Shown here in pieces: positions 32,462-45,001 of a stretch of 64,000 bases of DNA. Source of the stretch: Pseudophaeomoniella oleicola (taxonomy: Eukaryota; Ascomycota; Eurotiomycetes; Phaeomoniellales; Phaeomoniellaceae); NCBI GenBank assembly GCA_003868215.1, contig QWDQ01000043.1, positions 124,001 through 188,000 of the forward strand, written 5' to 3'. Position 1 is the stretch's first letter. Every line of letters starts with the position of its first letter. A program made the position numbers and the translations under genes. Under the pieces are notes generated by a model. That model was not told the origin of the DNA. It saw only the letters and a list, made by a program, of their open reading frames with translations, and ran no database searches.

Positions 32462-33152
32462 ATGTCCGGCGCATCGCCTGCGACACCCCATCTGACGCCA
32501 CAGTTCTGCTTCAACGAGCGAGCTCTCCGAGGTACTTGCTTCAGAACCTTCATCTCCCATTCCTACCACCTGCTCTAACATGATCTGCTTTACAGACTTC
32601 CTGCGGCTTTCTCGCTCAACCCTCGACGACACAATCTCTACCCATCTCAATTCGCTTTCAACTCCCAGCACCACTCACAGTTTCTCCCCTCTTTCCGTCT
32701 CCCAAAAGCGCCCCACAGCCTCTCTGTCGAGCACCCGTACCCTCCCTTCCTCCACGTGCCGATCCTTCGTCGACACAACCCTCTTCCCGCACTGGTCATC
32801 ACGAGACTCGCTCCTATCATATTGCAGCGTAATTGCAACGTCACCCGACCCCGAAGACCCGGACCTCGTTACCCGTACGCTGGAGGCTGAAAGACAGAGC
32901 CTCAAGGTCGTCGATGAGAGACTGGACCCGTATAGCGGGCGATGGTTCCCGCCGGCGGCTAGGACGGAAAGATTGAGAGACGTGCTCGCGAACGAAGGCT
33001 TCGTGGAACGGATTGTACGGGAGCGGGTCTGGAGTGTTGTAGAGGACCGATGTAGGGATGCTGTTGGTCCCGATGGCGGCACAAGTGGGAAGGGATGGGA
33101 GGGGCGGTACGACCAGTGGAGGAGAGAGGAGGAAAGACAGAACCAGAGGTAA
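32462..33152 (+). CDS. Caffeine-induced death protein 2 (Cid2) family protein
   Basis: Two exons (32462-32531 and 32596-33152) across a 64-nt intron with GTACTT donor, CTAAC branch and TTTACAG acceptor, giving 208 residues. The joined N-terminus reads TPQFCFNERALRDFLRLSRSTLDDTI; later blocks are CRSFVDTTLFPHWSSRDSLL and SYCSVIA, then DERLDPYSGRWFP and VRERVWSVVEDRC. These match the Cid2 family, named for a fission yeast gene whose overexpression gives caffeine sensitivity; its molecular function is not established. The protein is small, helical and soluble, without targeting signals. It converges on Nar1, with 279 bases between the stops. Confidence 0.8.
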
Positions 33153-33431
33153 CATGTTGCATGGTTCTACACACTATTTGACTCTTAAGTTGTTGAGCGG
33201 GCGGCATTTCACGGCGTCTGGGAAAACAAGCATTCACCTGTCTGTAAGTTGGATTACCAAGCACTGCAGCGGCCAATTTTTGTGTTCGGAAGTAAATATC
33301 TCCTATCTATTTACATTTTCACATTGTTTTGAAAGGGGGTATCATAACAGCGTCTTATCGATCATGCCGTAGTGTCGTAGATCATGCGTAGGGAATGAAG
33401 TAAACTGGACCGTGAGAATGCAATGCACCGT

Positions 33432-35237
33432 CTACCATCCGCCTCCGATTGAGCTCGCGATGCCAGCAACGCGTTCCATGTCTCCTGTACCTTTACTCTT
33501 GCTTTTCCCAACATCGCTTTCCACTTTCCGATATGACGTGAAAACGAGCTTTTCGAGCGGTATGTCTGTTACACTGGACCAATGTTGTAAAACGCTGTGG
33601 ATGGCAGACTCTGAAATGCCATCGATACAATCCGCATCACTCTCAGGCTGGACATCTTCCATGTGGACGTCATTGGTCTCGTCGTTCAGTGAGTCGATAT
33701 CCTCCAGGTCGGCATCCGAGTCAGAACTTGCAGAGAAGTACGCTTCATCTACATGCTTCAACCAATCACGTTGAAGCTGTGGTCCGGCTTTCTCGCCACT
33801 TTGCGACGAGTCCGATGCATATATTCCCTGGACATCTTCAATTTTGATCTGGCCACCTCCATTAGTGCAACCACCAGGACACGCCATGACCTCAACAAAG
33901 GAATAATCAATTGCAGAAGTTGCTGATGGAGTCGTAGAGTTGACTTTGCGGGAAGCGCCGGGAAGCCGGGAAGCTCTAGCAGGCTTCAGCTTTCGCACCA
34001 GATTCTGGATATTGCGAAATCCGTAGAAGCGAGCGCACTTCATGATCTGCTCGCCAGATGGAGATAGGAGAATGTAATCTGTAACATCGGCATTTCGACC
34101 TCTTTGCACTGAGATAGTGCTACCAGGATTAAGAGCCTGATGAGTCTTGAGAGTGTGATACATGAAACCTCCCGAACTTCCTGCATCTTGGGACTGACTA
34201 ATTCCCACGCCTTTTGAGTTTGGAAAGAAAAATCTTTGTAATGTTGGGTCAGGAAATGGTGGCGTATCTCTCACAGGAGTTCGCGGGAGCTCATGGATCG
34301 CAATTCCACGCTCGTTAGCCAAAGTAAGAAGTTCACGCGCCGTGATAACGCAATCAACGTCGCGTACCGGTGGCCGAGTCCCGTCTGCGAAGACATCCTT
34401 TTGCCACCATCGATCCGTTAGCTCCTCTCTGCTAGCCTCCAGCTTTTTATCAAAGCATGGCATGACAGCGAGATGCCATATCTGAGAAGGATGCAGGTTG
34501 AGAGTTCTACTCAGGACCGACTTGAGCAGAGTTCCTGTTAATGCTTGTGGAGACTTCAATCTCGAAAGGTGTGGCAGCACATGGGGATGTGTCTTCTCTG
34601 CATAACAAATCCAGCCAGGGCATGCAGACGTAAGGATCGGCCGGCTAGGTGCGTCTGCCAGGTTATGTGGCGACATAGCCTCATCTGTTCCCAGTACGAG
34701 GCATGCTTGCCGCATAGTATTTGTGTCCACCACATACGTGAATTTGCTACCATGCTGACCCCCCGACCCTAACCCTTTCGACCCCCTAAGAAGTTGATCT
34801 ATGATATTGCCCGCTTGTCTCTCTGATACACCGTAAGTTGCGGCAAGGCTTGCGCGAACCTGTGGGCTAACACTGGCCACAAACAATTTGCCACGGTTGA
34901 CTGTCGGACCGTAACCGTTTAAACCCTCCTGGTGGGCATTCAAGATGCGCGTTGGGTCAATCGATGGATATGAATCGAGGGTGTTGATCACCTCATTATG
35001 AGATTGAAGCGATATCAAAACAGCTTCAGCTGATGTCACGCAACCAGAACATGCGAGACAGTCAGTCAAAGAGATCGAGGCTGGAGGGGCATTCGCATGC
35101 TGAATTTTGTCTTCTGTAGTAACTTCGTATGGATTGGCCGAGTTCTCTTCTGTGGGCAAGGTTTCGACAGGCTTGATACATGCGACACCGGGAGAGATGA
35201 AATCGTTTAAGTCTTCGGAGGAGAGGATTGCACTCAT
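33432..35237 (-). CDS. Cytosolic iron-sulfur assembly factor Nar1
   Basis: 601 residues, one exon. The N-terminal cluster is ligated by Cys20 (PGVACIKP) and the triplet DCLACSGC at about residues 59-66. The hydrogenase-like core follows: [41 protein letters not shown] and [20 protein letters not shown], supplying the cysteines of the internal Fe-S site. The C-terminus ends in Gly-Gly-Gly-Trp; the terminal aromatic residue is a known recognition feature for the CIA targeting complex. A Ser/Asp-rich insertion ([19 protein letters not shown]) lies in the C-terminal third. Nar1 links the Nbp35-Cfd1 scaffold to the Cia1 targeting complex in cytosolic and nuclear Fe-S protein maturation. Confidence 0.95.
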   Translation of the reverse strand: MSAILSSEDLNDFISPGVACIKPVETLPTEENSANPYEVTTEDKIQHANAPPASISLTDCLACSGCVTSAEAVLISLQSHNEVINTLDSYPSIDPTRILNAHQEGLNGYGPTVNRGKLFVASVSPQVRASLAATYGVSERQAGNIIDQLLRGSKGLGSGGQHGSKFTYVVDTNTMRQACLVLGTDEAMSPHNLADAPSRPILTSACPGWICYAEKTHPHVLPHLSRLKSPQALTGTLLKSVLSRTLNLHPSQIWHLAVMPCFDKKLEASREELTDRWWQKDVFADGTRPPVRDVDCVITARELLTLANERGIAIHELPRTPVRDTPPFPDPTLQRFFFPNSKGVGISQSQDAGSSGGFMYHTLKTHQALNPGSTISVQRGRNADVTDYILLSPSGEQIMKCARFYGFRNIQNLVRKLKPARASRLPGASRKVNSTTPSATSAIDYSFVEVMACPGGCTNGGGQIKIEDVQGIYASDSSQSGEKAGPQLQRDWLKHVDEAYFSASSDSDADLEDIDSLNDETNDVHMEDVQPESDADCIDGISESAIHSVLQHWSSVTDIPLEKLVFTSYRKVESDVGKSKSKGTGDMERVAGIASSIGGGW

Positions 35238-36571
35238 ACTGAAGGCGCAAGGCCGTTCGGACGAAAACAGGGCCTAGGTAACGGTTTGCTTTCCTACCGC
35301 GAGAGAAAGCGTGCGTAAGTTAGACAACGTTAAACGCTAATGTCACAAGATGAGATGATGCTGTCCACGAAGTTGGATGAGTAGAACAATGAGTCGTGGA
35401 CGTCGGTGGCGTGGGATATATGACAAAAGCGTGAAGTGAGAAATGCTCTAGACCCGCGGATTGGAAATTATGACGCGGGCGGTCTTTTCCGCCACTTATC
35501 GATGTGCAAGGTTTTCAATATTGCTTGGCATCCGAGTTACCTGCGACGAATGGCATTCGGGATATTAACATTCAAACAGCACGACTTCATTAGCGAAGCT
35601 TGACCTAAAAAATGTGTGGAAGCTAGAAGCACTGTTTTACTTTTACGCATCTCTGTTGGTTGATACTTCTTAAGATACGAAAGCGACGCTTTCGATCCGA
35701 TATCGCGGTCGGTGGCTTCGATCTAAATCTCACCCGCCTCGCCGCACACGAGCCTCGATTTTGGGTGTTCAAAAGCCATGATCATCTTCCTTGCTGTCTA
35801 TGGCCCTTATACTGGAACATACTGTCTAGTCCCCTGAAAATCTTCGATATACCGGTAGTTGACATATCCCAAAGCTTCCTCTGGGTTGTACTACGATGAT
35901 TGTTGGTGTGTCGGATGTATAATAACAGCAACTATGGGCTCCGCTACTTGTAGTCCTGTTCTGTCAGCGTCACGTTTTTGATGATCTCTTCTCCGCATGA
36001 TCATACCTCAGTATCTACTACGGTAATAGGGTACCACATTCGTATTCTGGGATCAAGGTTTCGCTTACTACTCGAGTACCTATCCTGAAGCACCGCGCTC
36101 TGGGGATAGAACATCAGTAAGGGTACATATTACTTTCCTGTGGTAAGCAGTGTGCCTTATTGAGATGCTGAGTTGCTGGTCCGAGGAGGGCTGCGGTGAG
36201 AATGCTCCAACTCCTGCCTAGAACAGATGTATATCAACTATGTACGTTGATATCTCCATGGGTTCATCTCCCAATGTCGATGCCGTCCAGTGCAACAGGC
36301 AATTGGGATGCTCTATCTGATCCGGAAAGCTTTAGCATCCTCTGGGTATATCGCACCACCTCGACTAGATGATTACACGGATCATGGGGTCGACTCTTAT
36401 CATCGCAAGCTCCACTCGGTGAGGTGATGAGGCACTCGACCCCTGGGTCGCGGTGCAAGGGTCATTTATATACCAAGTACCCTGGCACAAGACATATTGT
36501 AGATCTTCTTGTTGCTCTTTGTGTTATAGCAACACCACGCGCAAGTCGAAGCTATTATCTAGTATTCGAAT
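35238..36571. promoter_or_regulatory. Divergent intergenic region, Nar1 / GMC oxidoreductase
   Basis: 1.3 kb between diverging genes, without a supported gene. Frames 35660-35899 and 36264-36458 look random. It should carry the promoters of both neighbours. No repeat stands out. Confidence 0.4.
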
Positions 36572-38485
36572 ATGGCTGTTCCGACCAATCTGTCGACGTC
36601 GTCGCCTGTCACCCAGAAGTACGATTTTATTGTCGTTGGAGGTGGACTGGCTGGCCTTGTGGTTGCAGCCAGACTCAGCGAAGATGCCAATAAGTCAATT
36701 TTGGTTGTCGAAGCTGGCTCAAATCGCAAAGGCGACCCCCGAATCGATACACCTGGTTTGATGGCTACCCTCTACGAAGACCCTAACTATGACTGGATGT
36801 TCATGAGTGTGCCCCAGGTGAAGCACATACCCTGATACGTATCATACTTGCGTTCTAACGAATTTACATAGCCTCATGTGAACAAAAGAGAAATTGGTTG
36901 TCCCCGTGGCAAGGTGTTGGGTGGCTCGTCGGCAATCAACTTCTCGGCCCTCGTCTATCCTTCGAAAACAAATTTTAACGCTTGGGCAGACCTGGGCAAT
37001 AATGGCTGGACTGGCGATGAAATGGCCGAGTACTTCAAGAAGTTCCTTAAGTACTCCCCTGCTTCAGACGAACTGAAGACGCGACTTCAAATGGACTGGG
37101 TGGACGAAAGCATTCAAGGCTACGATGGACCATTACCTAGCCTGTTTCCAGACGAACTTGGTCCGTTCAACGAGGTTTGGATGGAAACATTTAAGAATCT
37201 AGGCTTCCACCGTCCTGGCGATCCCGTTGCTGGCGAGAAGCTGGGTGTATTCCAGAACCCCTTTTCCATCTATAGAGATACCCATAGCCGTGGATACTCG
37301 GCTTCCGCCTACTATGATGACGAGATTGCAAAGCGTCCTAATCTCCACCTCATGGCGGATACCCTCGTCGAGAGAATCATGCTGAAAGAATCGGGAGATG
37401 GTCAGGTATTGGCGACTGGCGTCCAGGTTGTCAGCAGTAAAGGCGATCGCCAGACGATTGACGCCAGTAAAGAGGTCATTCTCTCGTGTGGTACCATCAA
37501 GTCTCCGCAACTTCTGGAACTTTCTGGTATTGGTAGCAAAGATCTTTTGAGCCAGCACGGAATACCTGTCCTTCTAGACAACCCTCAGGTTGGAGAAAAT
37601 CTGCAGGACCATCCGCTTGCAAGCCTTAGTTTTGAGATTGCTGATGACCAGGTATCGGGCGACATGTTGCGAGACCAAAGCATAGCACAAGCTGTCTTGC
37701 AGCAATACGAAGAGACGCACTGTGGACCGATGAGCTTCATCCCTCTGAGTTTTGCATATCTGCCCATGGTAGACGGGAACGGCCCCCTCACACCAGAGCA
37801 GACTGAAGTGCTGCTCAAGGAGCGTCTCGATGCTGTTGACTATACTCGTTTCCCATCTATGGAGCAGCAGTACAGTGTTCTCCGATCTCAGCTCCTTTCC
37901 CCGAACGAATCATCTGGAGAATTCATGCTTCTTCCTTTGCAGCTGAACGGCAACCCGCATAAAACGACGATGACAGATCTTCTCGCTAAAGTCGCGGAGG
38001 GCAATTACATTACTATCGTCACTATGATAAACCATCCCTTCTCCCGAGGTAGCGTCCACATCCAGTCCGCTGATCCTGCTATGTACCCCAGGTATGACCC
38101 CCGATATCTATCACATCCTTTCGATCTTGAGATCCTGGCTCGCCAAATGCAGTACATTGAGAATATTGTTTCCACTGAGCCGTTTGCTGGCCTTCTGAAA
38201 CAAGATGGCCGCCGTATTCCTGCCAACGCTGATGCACATGGGTTGGATACGGCGAAGGCACTCTCCAAGGATCGTCTATATACTGCATTTCACCCTGCGG
38301 GTACTTGTGCCATGATGCCCAGGAAGCTTGGCGGTGTGGTTGACAGCCACCTGAAGGTTCATGGGACAACCAACGTACGTGTCATTGACGCCAGCATCTT
38401 CCCTATCGAGCCGCTAGGGAATATTCAATCGACGGTCTACGCCGTCGCCGAGAAGGGTGCCGACTTGATCAAGGAGGGTTGGTAG
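36572..38485 (+). CDS. GMC-family FAD oxidoreductase (choline/aryl-alcohol dehydrogenase-like)
   Basis: Two exons (36572-36817 and 36872-38485) across a 54-nt intron with TCTAACG branch give 619 residues. The FAD-binding Rossmann motif is KYDFIVVGGGLAGLVVAARL; the join restores SVPQPHVNKREIGCPRGKVLGGSSAINF, where GGSS is the second GMC signature. The GMC C-terminal block reads FHPAGTCAMMPRKLGGVVD and VRVIDASIFPIEPLGNIQST. The catalytic pair is His (~555) and Asn (~598), as in choline oxidase-like and many fungal dehydrogenases. There is no signal peptide, so it is intracellular, unlike secreted lignin-degrading aryl-alcohol oxidases. The substrate alcohol is unknown. No biosynthetic neighbours suggest a cluster. 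Confidence 0.92.
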
Positions 38486-40345
38486 ATGTGAAGAATGAGT
38501 GTAACGTATCATGTACTGACCTATCGGTCAGAGTTGGTAAGTGAGGTTCTAACTGGACTTCTGATCAGGTTTGACCTGATATATTGGTCTGAACACAGGC
38601 ATGTTGTGATATAATCCCACGAAGGAGTGCTGTGAGTGTCTATAGAGCATACAACTACTTTTACAATCACGTGCATGAGCGGCATTAGCCATCTTCCGTC
38701 TACTGGCATTACGGTGCAGACTCTTATTATCAACTGAACTCTCTCACCTTCGAAAGAGTATTTTATACCAGGTTTAACACTGCCGCCCATATCTCGATGG
38801 TCGATGATCGGCAGAGGCCGGATTGGCTATCCTGGTCGTGGATTACGATCTAAGAAAGAGCGGCGACTGTGGTATTATATTGGAAGCATTCCGGTCAAGA
38901 TGTCAGTCTGTAGGAACCAGCATCACCTACACCGCGCGCGTCTCCAGAGCCTCCTAGTTAGATATGGGACACCTACAACATACCTCCTGATACATATGCA
39001 CGTAGATGCTTTCTCATGACGACTGCATTTTGTGGTAGTAGGTAGCCGTTCTAGACATCCGATGTTCTTGGGTGATCGGTGATAAGCTACGGTGATGGAT
39101 TCATGTGCTCAGCGCTTACAGGAGCGTCCCGATTGGTCACATCACATGAGCGCCATTGGAAATTCCACCGCTGATCAGGATCCCAATCGCGTGAGACGAG
39201 AACTCTTCCATAACAGATGTCGTGTATTGTCACAAGGACCCCGAACATTGCACTGTCACTATCCACCGATGGTCGTCTAACGTCTAGCGGTTGAAATGGT
39301 ATCGCCAACGGGTCTTCACCGAGGCATCTTCAGTCATATTGTGCAACACACTCTGCAAGACCAAGCGCTGGATCTAGGTCCGTCCTTGGTATAATGGAAC
39401 CCTCCTATACTACGTAAATCAAAATCCTTGCTTTCCATGGACCATTCGTACATGATATCACAATCCTCGTTGTTTTCGTGATGCAGAAGAGCTATACTAC
39501 AAGATGAAACCATGCGAGAGAAGCGTACCATGGCCCTGCAGAAACAACAATTACCGCAATTTTTGAATCCATCCCGGCGGTCTTACGCATATTATCACAC
39601 GAAGCGAATCCGAATGGGGCAACAAACGGTCTCCATTAACTTATGGCCAGCCACCATTTAACTTAACGTACAAGCGAGAAGAGCAAAATGCTGAATGGGA
39701 TTCGCTTCGAATAGCTTATCGATAGGCATCATCCTTGCCGATGGAGTAAGCCACCCAGCCTCTAATCAACCGGGCAGTTGCAAGATCTTCAACTATTGAG
39801 CTTCTTGAGGCCAAGTTCCCATGGATTGGCAGTGGTGGAGGGTCGGGCCATGCATTGTGGTAGGTTGAGCTACGGTGAATGGATGGATGCACGTTGAGTG
39901 TCGCGGTCCCTTGTTTGTCCACTTCCCTTCGTTCCTCTCCCTTCCGTTCAAGACAGTCGCATCACGGTCCACCGGCAACGACTCTTCTATTGCGCGTGCT
40001 GATTAGTCTTCATTGTTGTTCTCCATGTGCGACGCTATTTCCTCAAATGTCGTCGACTTCAAGGGACAATTGGGTGATAATTGCGTCCAGGATTAGATCA
40101 CTAAGCTGTGACAATCCGAATTCATCACCCTCATTGACCTATCCAATCCATTCATCTTTCTATCCAGCTCTTGCTTACGCTGACCGTATCCGCTCTCACT
40201 CGATATATTGATATATTGCCGACATGCTCTATAGAAGTTATTGTGCACTTCATTCCCCAAATGTCAACTGGTTTGCATCGGTCGACATGTGTTACTGATA
40301 TCACTTCTTCATGCTGCTTTCTACCTAGATTAAATTGAAGTTGCA
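38486..40345. other. Intergenic region and leader of the cysteine-rich membrane protein
   Basis: 1.9 kb with no supported gene. Several stop-rich frames of 60-110 codons exist (for example 39879-40211), best read as leader sequence of the next gene. No terminal repeats or transposase similarity were seen. Confidence 0.4.
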
Positions 40346-42179
40346 ATGTTGACGTTGCACAAAGTCTACAGTCCGTCATCTCTGGGCTACCTATCCTTAC
40401 TCGTCATACATTTCATCTCGTCCAACGCCTTACGTGTAGATCCGAGTTCGAGATGCGCCGCAGCCTGCAGTCCCTCGAACTCGACCACTAGCGATGATGT
40501 CGTCTGCTATGATTACGAGTTCACCGGCACGTCGGCCGGATCCAAGTTTCAAGAATGCGTGGAATGTGAATTAGGAAGCACAGATGTTGATAGTTCAACC
40601 GGGATGACGGATGTACTCTGGGGGTTATGTATGTTGGACGGTCGCAACCCGGTATCCTACTTCTGCATCATTAACATAATCGGTCAGATAATCTCCGCTT
40701 CGCAGTCTCGACCTGCATTTATGGCTTCCCCGAAGCGAAAACATCGTTGTCGACACCATGCCAAGTCTCATGTGCATCACTGGCACCGGCCATCGAGTAC
40801 AATCTCAACAACAGCGAATCTGCTGACTTGTCGTTTTGTAACCAGCCAAGGTGGGCGGATGTTATCATCAACAAATGCGTTTATTGCTACAACTGGACGA
40901 GCAGTGAGCGCTATATTAGTAATTGTACGCTATCTACGATTTCTTTTCTCTGTGATCGCGGTATATCCGTACTCCCTCTTTGCTTACCCTCCTTTTGTAT
41001 CTCTTTCCGATGTACACTGTCTCCGCCTTTATATCTTGGTTCCGTTCGTCTGTTGGTCTGCTTCGTTCCTGAAGCAACACCTTACTGGCATCTTCTAACC
41101 CCAGTCCAGTTATGCAAGCCCTTCACAATGCTTGCAAGGACGCCCCCACTCCTGGATCTGCCTTTGCTATCTCTGGGACACAGATCTTCTCCTCAGCTCA
41201 GGTCTCTGCCCCTCCTACGTCAACATCCACCCCCCATAGCGGCGGTCTAGGCCACAAACTCGTTCTGGTTATTGCACTTCCCGTTGTCTTTGGCACCATC
41301 GCACTTCTCACTGTCGGTATCTGCTGCGTATGGCTTGTCTGCTCCCGCCGCCGGCGAATGAAGCAAAGCGGAAACATGGATCGGTTCCACGCTGCGCACG
41401 AAACCTGGGGCCCCCAAAGCCCAACAACACCAAGGAGCAGGAACGGTCAACACGTTACTTATCCTTCACCTCGCTGGCAACAAAGCCAACATAGTCCAGG
41501 CTTCGCGAGCCAACGCAATAGCGGGATGGGTTGGGCCCAACCTCTATCTACCAATGTGAACAAGCGGGTGAGTAAGTCAAGTGGAAACAGTGGCGGCTCT
41601 TATTATGAGGGATGGGGTAATACCTTCTCGCCGACCTCACCGAAAGACTGGGATGCAGCAGGGGTGCACGCTGATCATCAGCTTCATGAACGATATTTCC
41701 CTCCAGGCAACGTCACCGCTTCTTTCCCCGAGGACGTCAAGAATCCGAACTTTGAGTCATCCCCAACAGACACAAAACCAAAATCCACATCGTCCTTCCC
41801 CTTCGTCTGGCCCTTACGTTCCTCCGCACCTGCTCCACCGGCCACGACCAAGACCCAAGACTTCGCCTCGCTCGATTCCGTCGCAAAAGCCCCTCCTCCT
41901 CTGACAACTACGTACCCTCCTCAAACGAGGACCTCTCCTCACCAACCCCCACTAAACCTCCAAATCCCCTCCCCGACCGCAACTCGAGGCCAGACCTTTA
42001 CCACGACACTCTCCGGTCATCCCGACATCACCTCCAATAGTCCGGAAGATTACAAGAACTTCAGTCCGTACCACGACCTCTCGAGTCCCGAGAGCGCAGC
42101 CACTGACAAGGGCCTATTAAAGAACCAGACCTTTGTCTTTGACGAGGGCAGGGGCGGTTGGATCAGGGATGACTCGTGA
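40346..42179 (+). CDS. Type I single-pass membrane protein with cysteine-rich ectodomain
   Basis: Three exons (40346-40628, 40688-40924, 41110-42179) join across introns of 59 and 185 nt, giving 529 residues. The second intron join is my best fit (donor GTACGC, CTAAC branch, acceptor TCCAG) and yields ERYISNFMQALHNACKD. A signal peptide is visible (LGYLSLLVIHFISSNALR). The ectodomain has about a dozen cysteines: RCAAACSPSN, FQECVECELG, YNLRFAVSTCIYGFP, TPCQVSCASL, NKCVYCYNW. N-glycosylation sites NSTT and NWTS also occur. One transmembrane helix (LVLVIALPVVFGTIALLTVG) ends in a CSRRRR stop-transfer. The ~280-residue cytosolic tail is Pro/Ser-rich. Related fungal proteins are annotated as LPXTG-domain or uncharacterised surface proteins; function unknown. 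Confidence 0.82.
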
Positions 42180-42430
42180 TTTGTTTTTCTTCGTGTATCT
42201 CCGGATTTCACATAGCGGGTTGTTTCCTTGTAGAGATATCCAATGTTTTCGCCGTATTGGAGGGGCCGAAAGAAAGTTCAAGCACTACAGAATGACACCC
42301 TATCCCATCAGTCAGTCAGCCAGCTGAACGATTACCACAACGCCAAACAACCACGTTGGCAATCCCCTTCTCCTTTTTTTTTGTTTTTTGTTTTTGAAAC
42401 TAGGATAGTACTGTAAATACATATCAGATA

Positions 42431-42455
42431 TATATATATATATGTATATATCTAT
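42431..42455. repeat. TA-rich microsatellite
   Basis: A run of alternating T and A with one G interruption, just after the T-rich 3' flank of the cysteine-rich membrane protein gene. Confidence 0.7.
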
Positions 42456-43746
42456 CTTCCTGCATATCTATCAACGTGCGTAAGTACTCTACGGTGCGTG
42501 TGTGTATGTAATACATCCCTCTTTCAAACAAATCTCGTTCCGCAGATCCTCGTTCCTCCCTTCCTCTCCTTCTCTACTACTAACCTTCGCTTCAGATATA
42601 CGTTCATGTTCACAAGACTGCAGCATGGGGGTGAATCGACAGTATCGGATACTACTTCTTATCTGTAATTACGCATACAACAGGAGAACAGGGGGTCGAG
42701 GGGTTAGGTGGGATTATAAGTATACGTTGATAACATATACAAATCTCAAACAGACAAAAAGGCATCACAAAAGCCGTGAACATCATCCTTTGCTTTTCTA
42801 CGAATGTCGACCACTCAGCATCGGGGATATCGTCGTGGGTAAATAGGTAAGTAGAGTACACTCTAGGTAGATATAACCCCCCGAGTTTTATAGGTATACA
42901 TTCGCATCCTTTTCCTCTTCCTCTCCCTGCTTATCCTTATTTTTGTGTTTTTGTGTCGATTCTATCCTGGCCCCTGACGACAACGGGACAACATTGTACT
43001 TTTTTGAGAGCGAAAGATCGGTAGAAATGGTCGGTGGATATTAATAGTACTAGGGTGGTGGATGGGGATTTGTTTAGGGCAAGGAGGTTGGACTAGGGTA
43101 GATAGAGAGGATAGGACGAGAAGGGAGGGACAGGGAAAGAGTAGAGACACAGACACCGAAAGAAGGGGGAGAGGGAAAGGAGTAAAGGGGTTAGGAAGGG
43201 TTATATTGACCTTTGATCAACAAGGTACGGGATACATCGACTTAGATAAGTAGGTAGATCGGTGCGTCGTGGAGGCTGGATGGTCAGGTCAAGACATGGA
43301 AGAGAATCGAGAGATGGATATGTAAATAATGAGCTGCTTTGAATGGCCTTGTTGTAGTCGATTAAGGAGTTCCTTGGCGGTGACGGCGTTGATGATGGTG
43401 ATGATGAAGGGAAAGTGATATCATATATGTTTACTTATACATGGGACTGAAGTAAGACTCGCCGTGTGACGGTGAGAGTGGTAGTGGTCATGACGATGAG
43501 AGATACTAAATTGCCGATGGGCGGGCAACGAGTTTTCCTTTTCCTTCTCTCATCTTTCGTGTGTCTCTTTCGGGCTCTCGTTTTCGGTGTTTGTTGACTT
43601 GCCCGTTCTGTTTCTTTTCCTCTTCTCTCTCTCTCTATTTTGTCTCCTTTTTCTTGCTCTTGACGTCCGCTGCTTTGTAATGACTGTTTCATGTTGGTTT
43701 CGTGTGGCGATATGTACAACCATGATCTTTTGCGATGAAATCTTTT

Positions 43747-44520
43747 CTATCTCCAAGGCCCAGTTGGATCGTTGAGCCAACTCTTGAGGATTTGTTCTTT
43801 GCTTGTTATTTCGAAGCGCGCGAGGTTGTTTCTTGTTGGTACCTGGATATTCTCGGCATTGTTGGTTGATTCTTGAGAAGAGGTGTTGTCGTTCGTGATA
43901 CTCATGCCATCCCCTGTATGGGGACAAGCTTGTCGGAGGTCTGGTAAGTCATCGTTTCCGGGATGCAGACAGCGAGAACGGTGTTGAGGTTGATTGGCCA
44001 TGGCGGTAATAGTGTCCGATGGTTGTGTAGCTTGCCGATTCGCCATTACGGCAACCGATTCAGGATCGACTGTAGGAAGGTTCAGGATTCTGTTGGATAT
44101 CCGACACCAAGTCTGCCGAATATTCAGGAGAAACAATCTCTCCTTTCTGATTCTCTAGAACGCAAAGGCAGCTCGAAATTAAGGACTGTAACGTATTGAA
44201 TGTCGGAAAGGAAAGTATGGATCTACAAGAGAAGAAGTAAAATAAAGCGTACACAGCTGCAATATCAGAACGATGAACAGCAGGCGAAAGACCCAGTCCC
44301 AGGAGGTGTCCAGCATATATGTATTGCACCCCCATCTCGGGAGCGTTGCTACAATGTCGGTGAAAAAAAGAACGTATAGGAACATTGTGATCTTGCTTTG
44401 GGTAGAAATCGTAAAAAGTTGTGTGTTGGGTAGTGCGGCCAGTGATAGAGAAATTATCTCACCGTTAGAAGATCTATAAGAAAGCAGAAAGCTCCCTTTA
44501 GGCTGGAGATCGAACTTCAT
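43747..44520 (-). other. Possible minus-strand gene (low confidence)
   Basis: Three overlapping minus-strand frames lie end to end here: a 5' part with two hydrophobic segments (MFLYVLFFTDIVATLP and WVFRLLFIVLILQLCTLYF), a middle part, and a 3' part with a normal-looking polar composition (SLNDPTGPWR-type ending). Splicing could join them, but no intron is clearly better than chance. It might equally be a non-coding transcript or a decayed gene. I recognise no family. Confidence 0.2.
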
Positions 44521-44950
44521 ATTTAGCGTCTGGAATCACCTGAGGCAGGTTCGGCCTGCTATAAGCAGCCCGAAACAAAACTTCTCAGAGCCAGAGCAGG
44601 TGTGTGGGGAGTTGTACACCCCCATGAGGATCTCCCATCGAAGGAGCAAAAGTAAAACTATATCAACGAGCGTTTTATGCTTCCCTGGGCTGTGGAGGTT
44701 TTGGGATTCGCGGCTCATGCGAAACCGACATTGTCCAGCGGAAAGCATAGGGTTTGACGAACCGTCGTCTGCCGTGTGCATTGATGGATCTTGGTACTGG
44801 AAGCATCAATACCATTTGTAGCCCGATTGGCGTTGCGAGGGAGGAGCACGAGCAGCTGCAGAGCATATCTGGTATCTGCCGCTACCAAAGTCGGGCGGGC
44901 TTGGGCTCATACCCACTGTAGCTTCCAGCGAGTCCAGGCGATAAGCGGCA

Positions 44951-45001
44951 CAGTACCATGGGGTACACACTCCATGCCATAGTGGTACTGGCAGGTGCCA
45001 G
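44951..45001. repeat. Nested inverted repeats
   Basis: CAGTACCA at 44951-44958 pairs with TGGTACTG at 44983-44990, and it is followed by a compact palindrome CTGGCA-GG-TGCCAG at 44988-45001. They lie in gene-poor DNA and are not explained by any gene. Confidence 0.6.

Noticed and set aside
36572-38485. Secondary metabolite cluster around the GMC oxidoreductase
   Set aside because: Neighbours are Nar1 and a surface membrane protein; there is no synthase, transporter or tailoring enzyme nearby.
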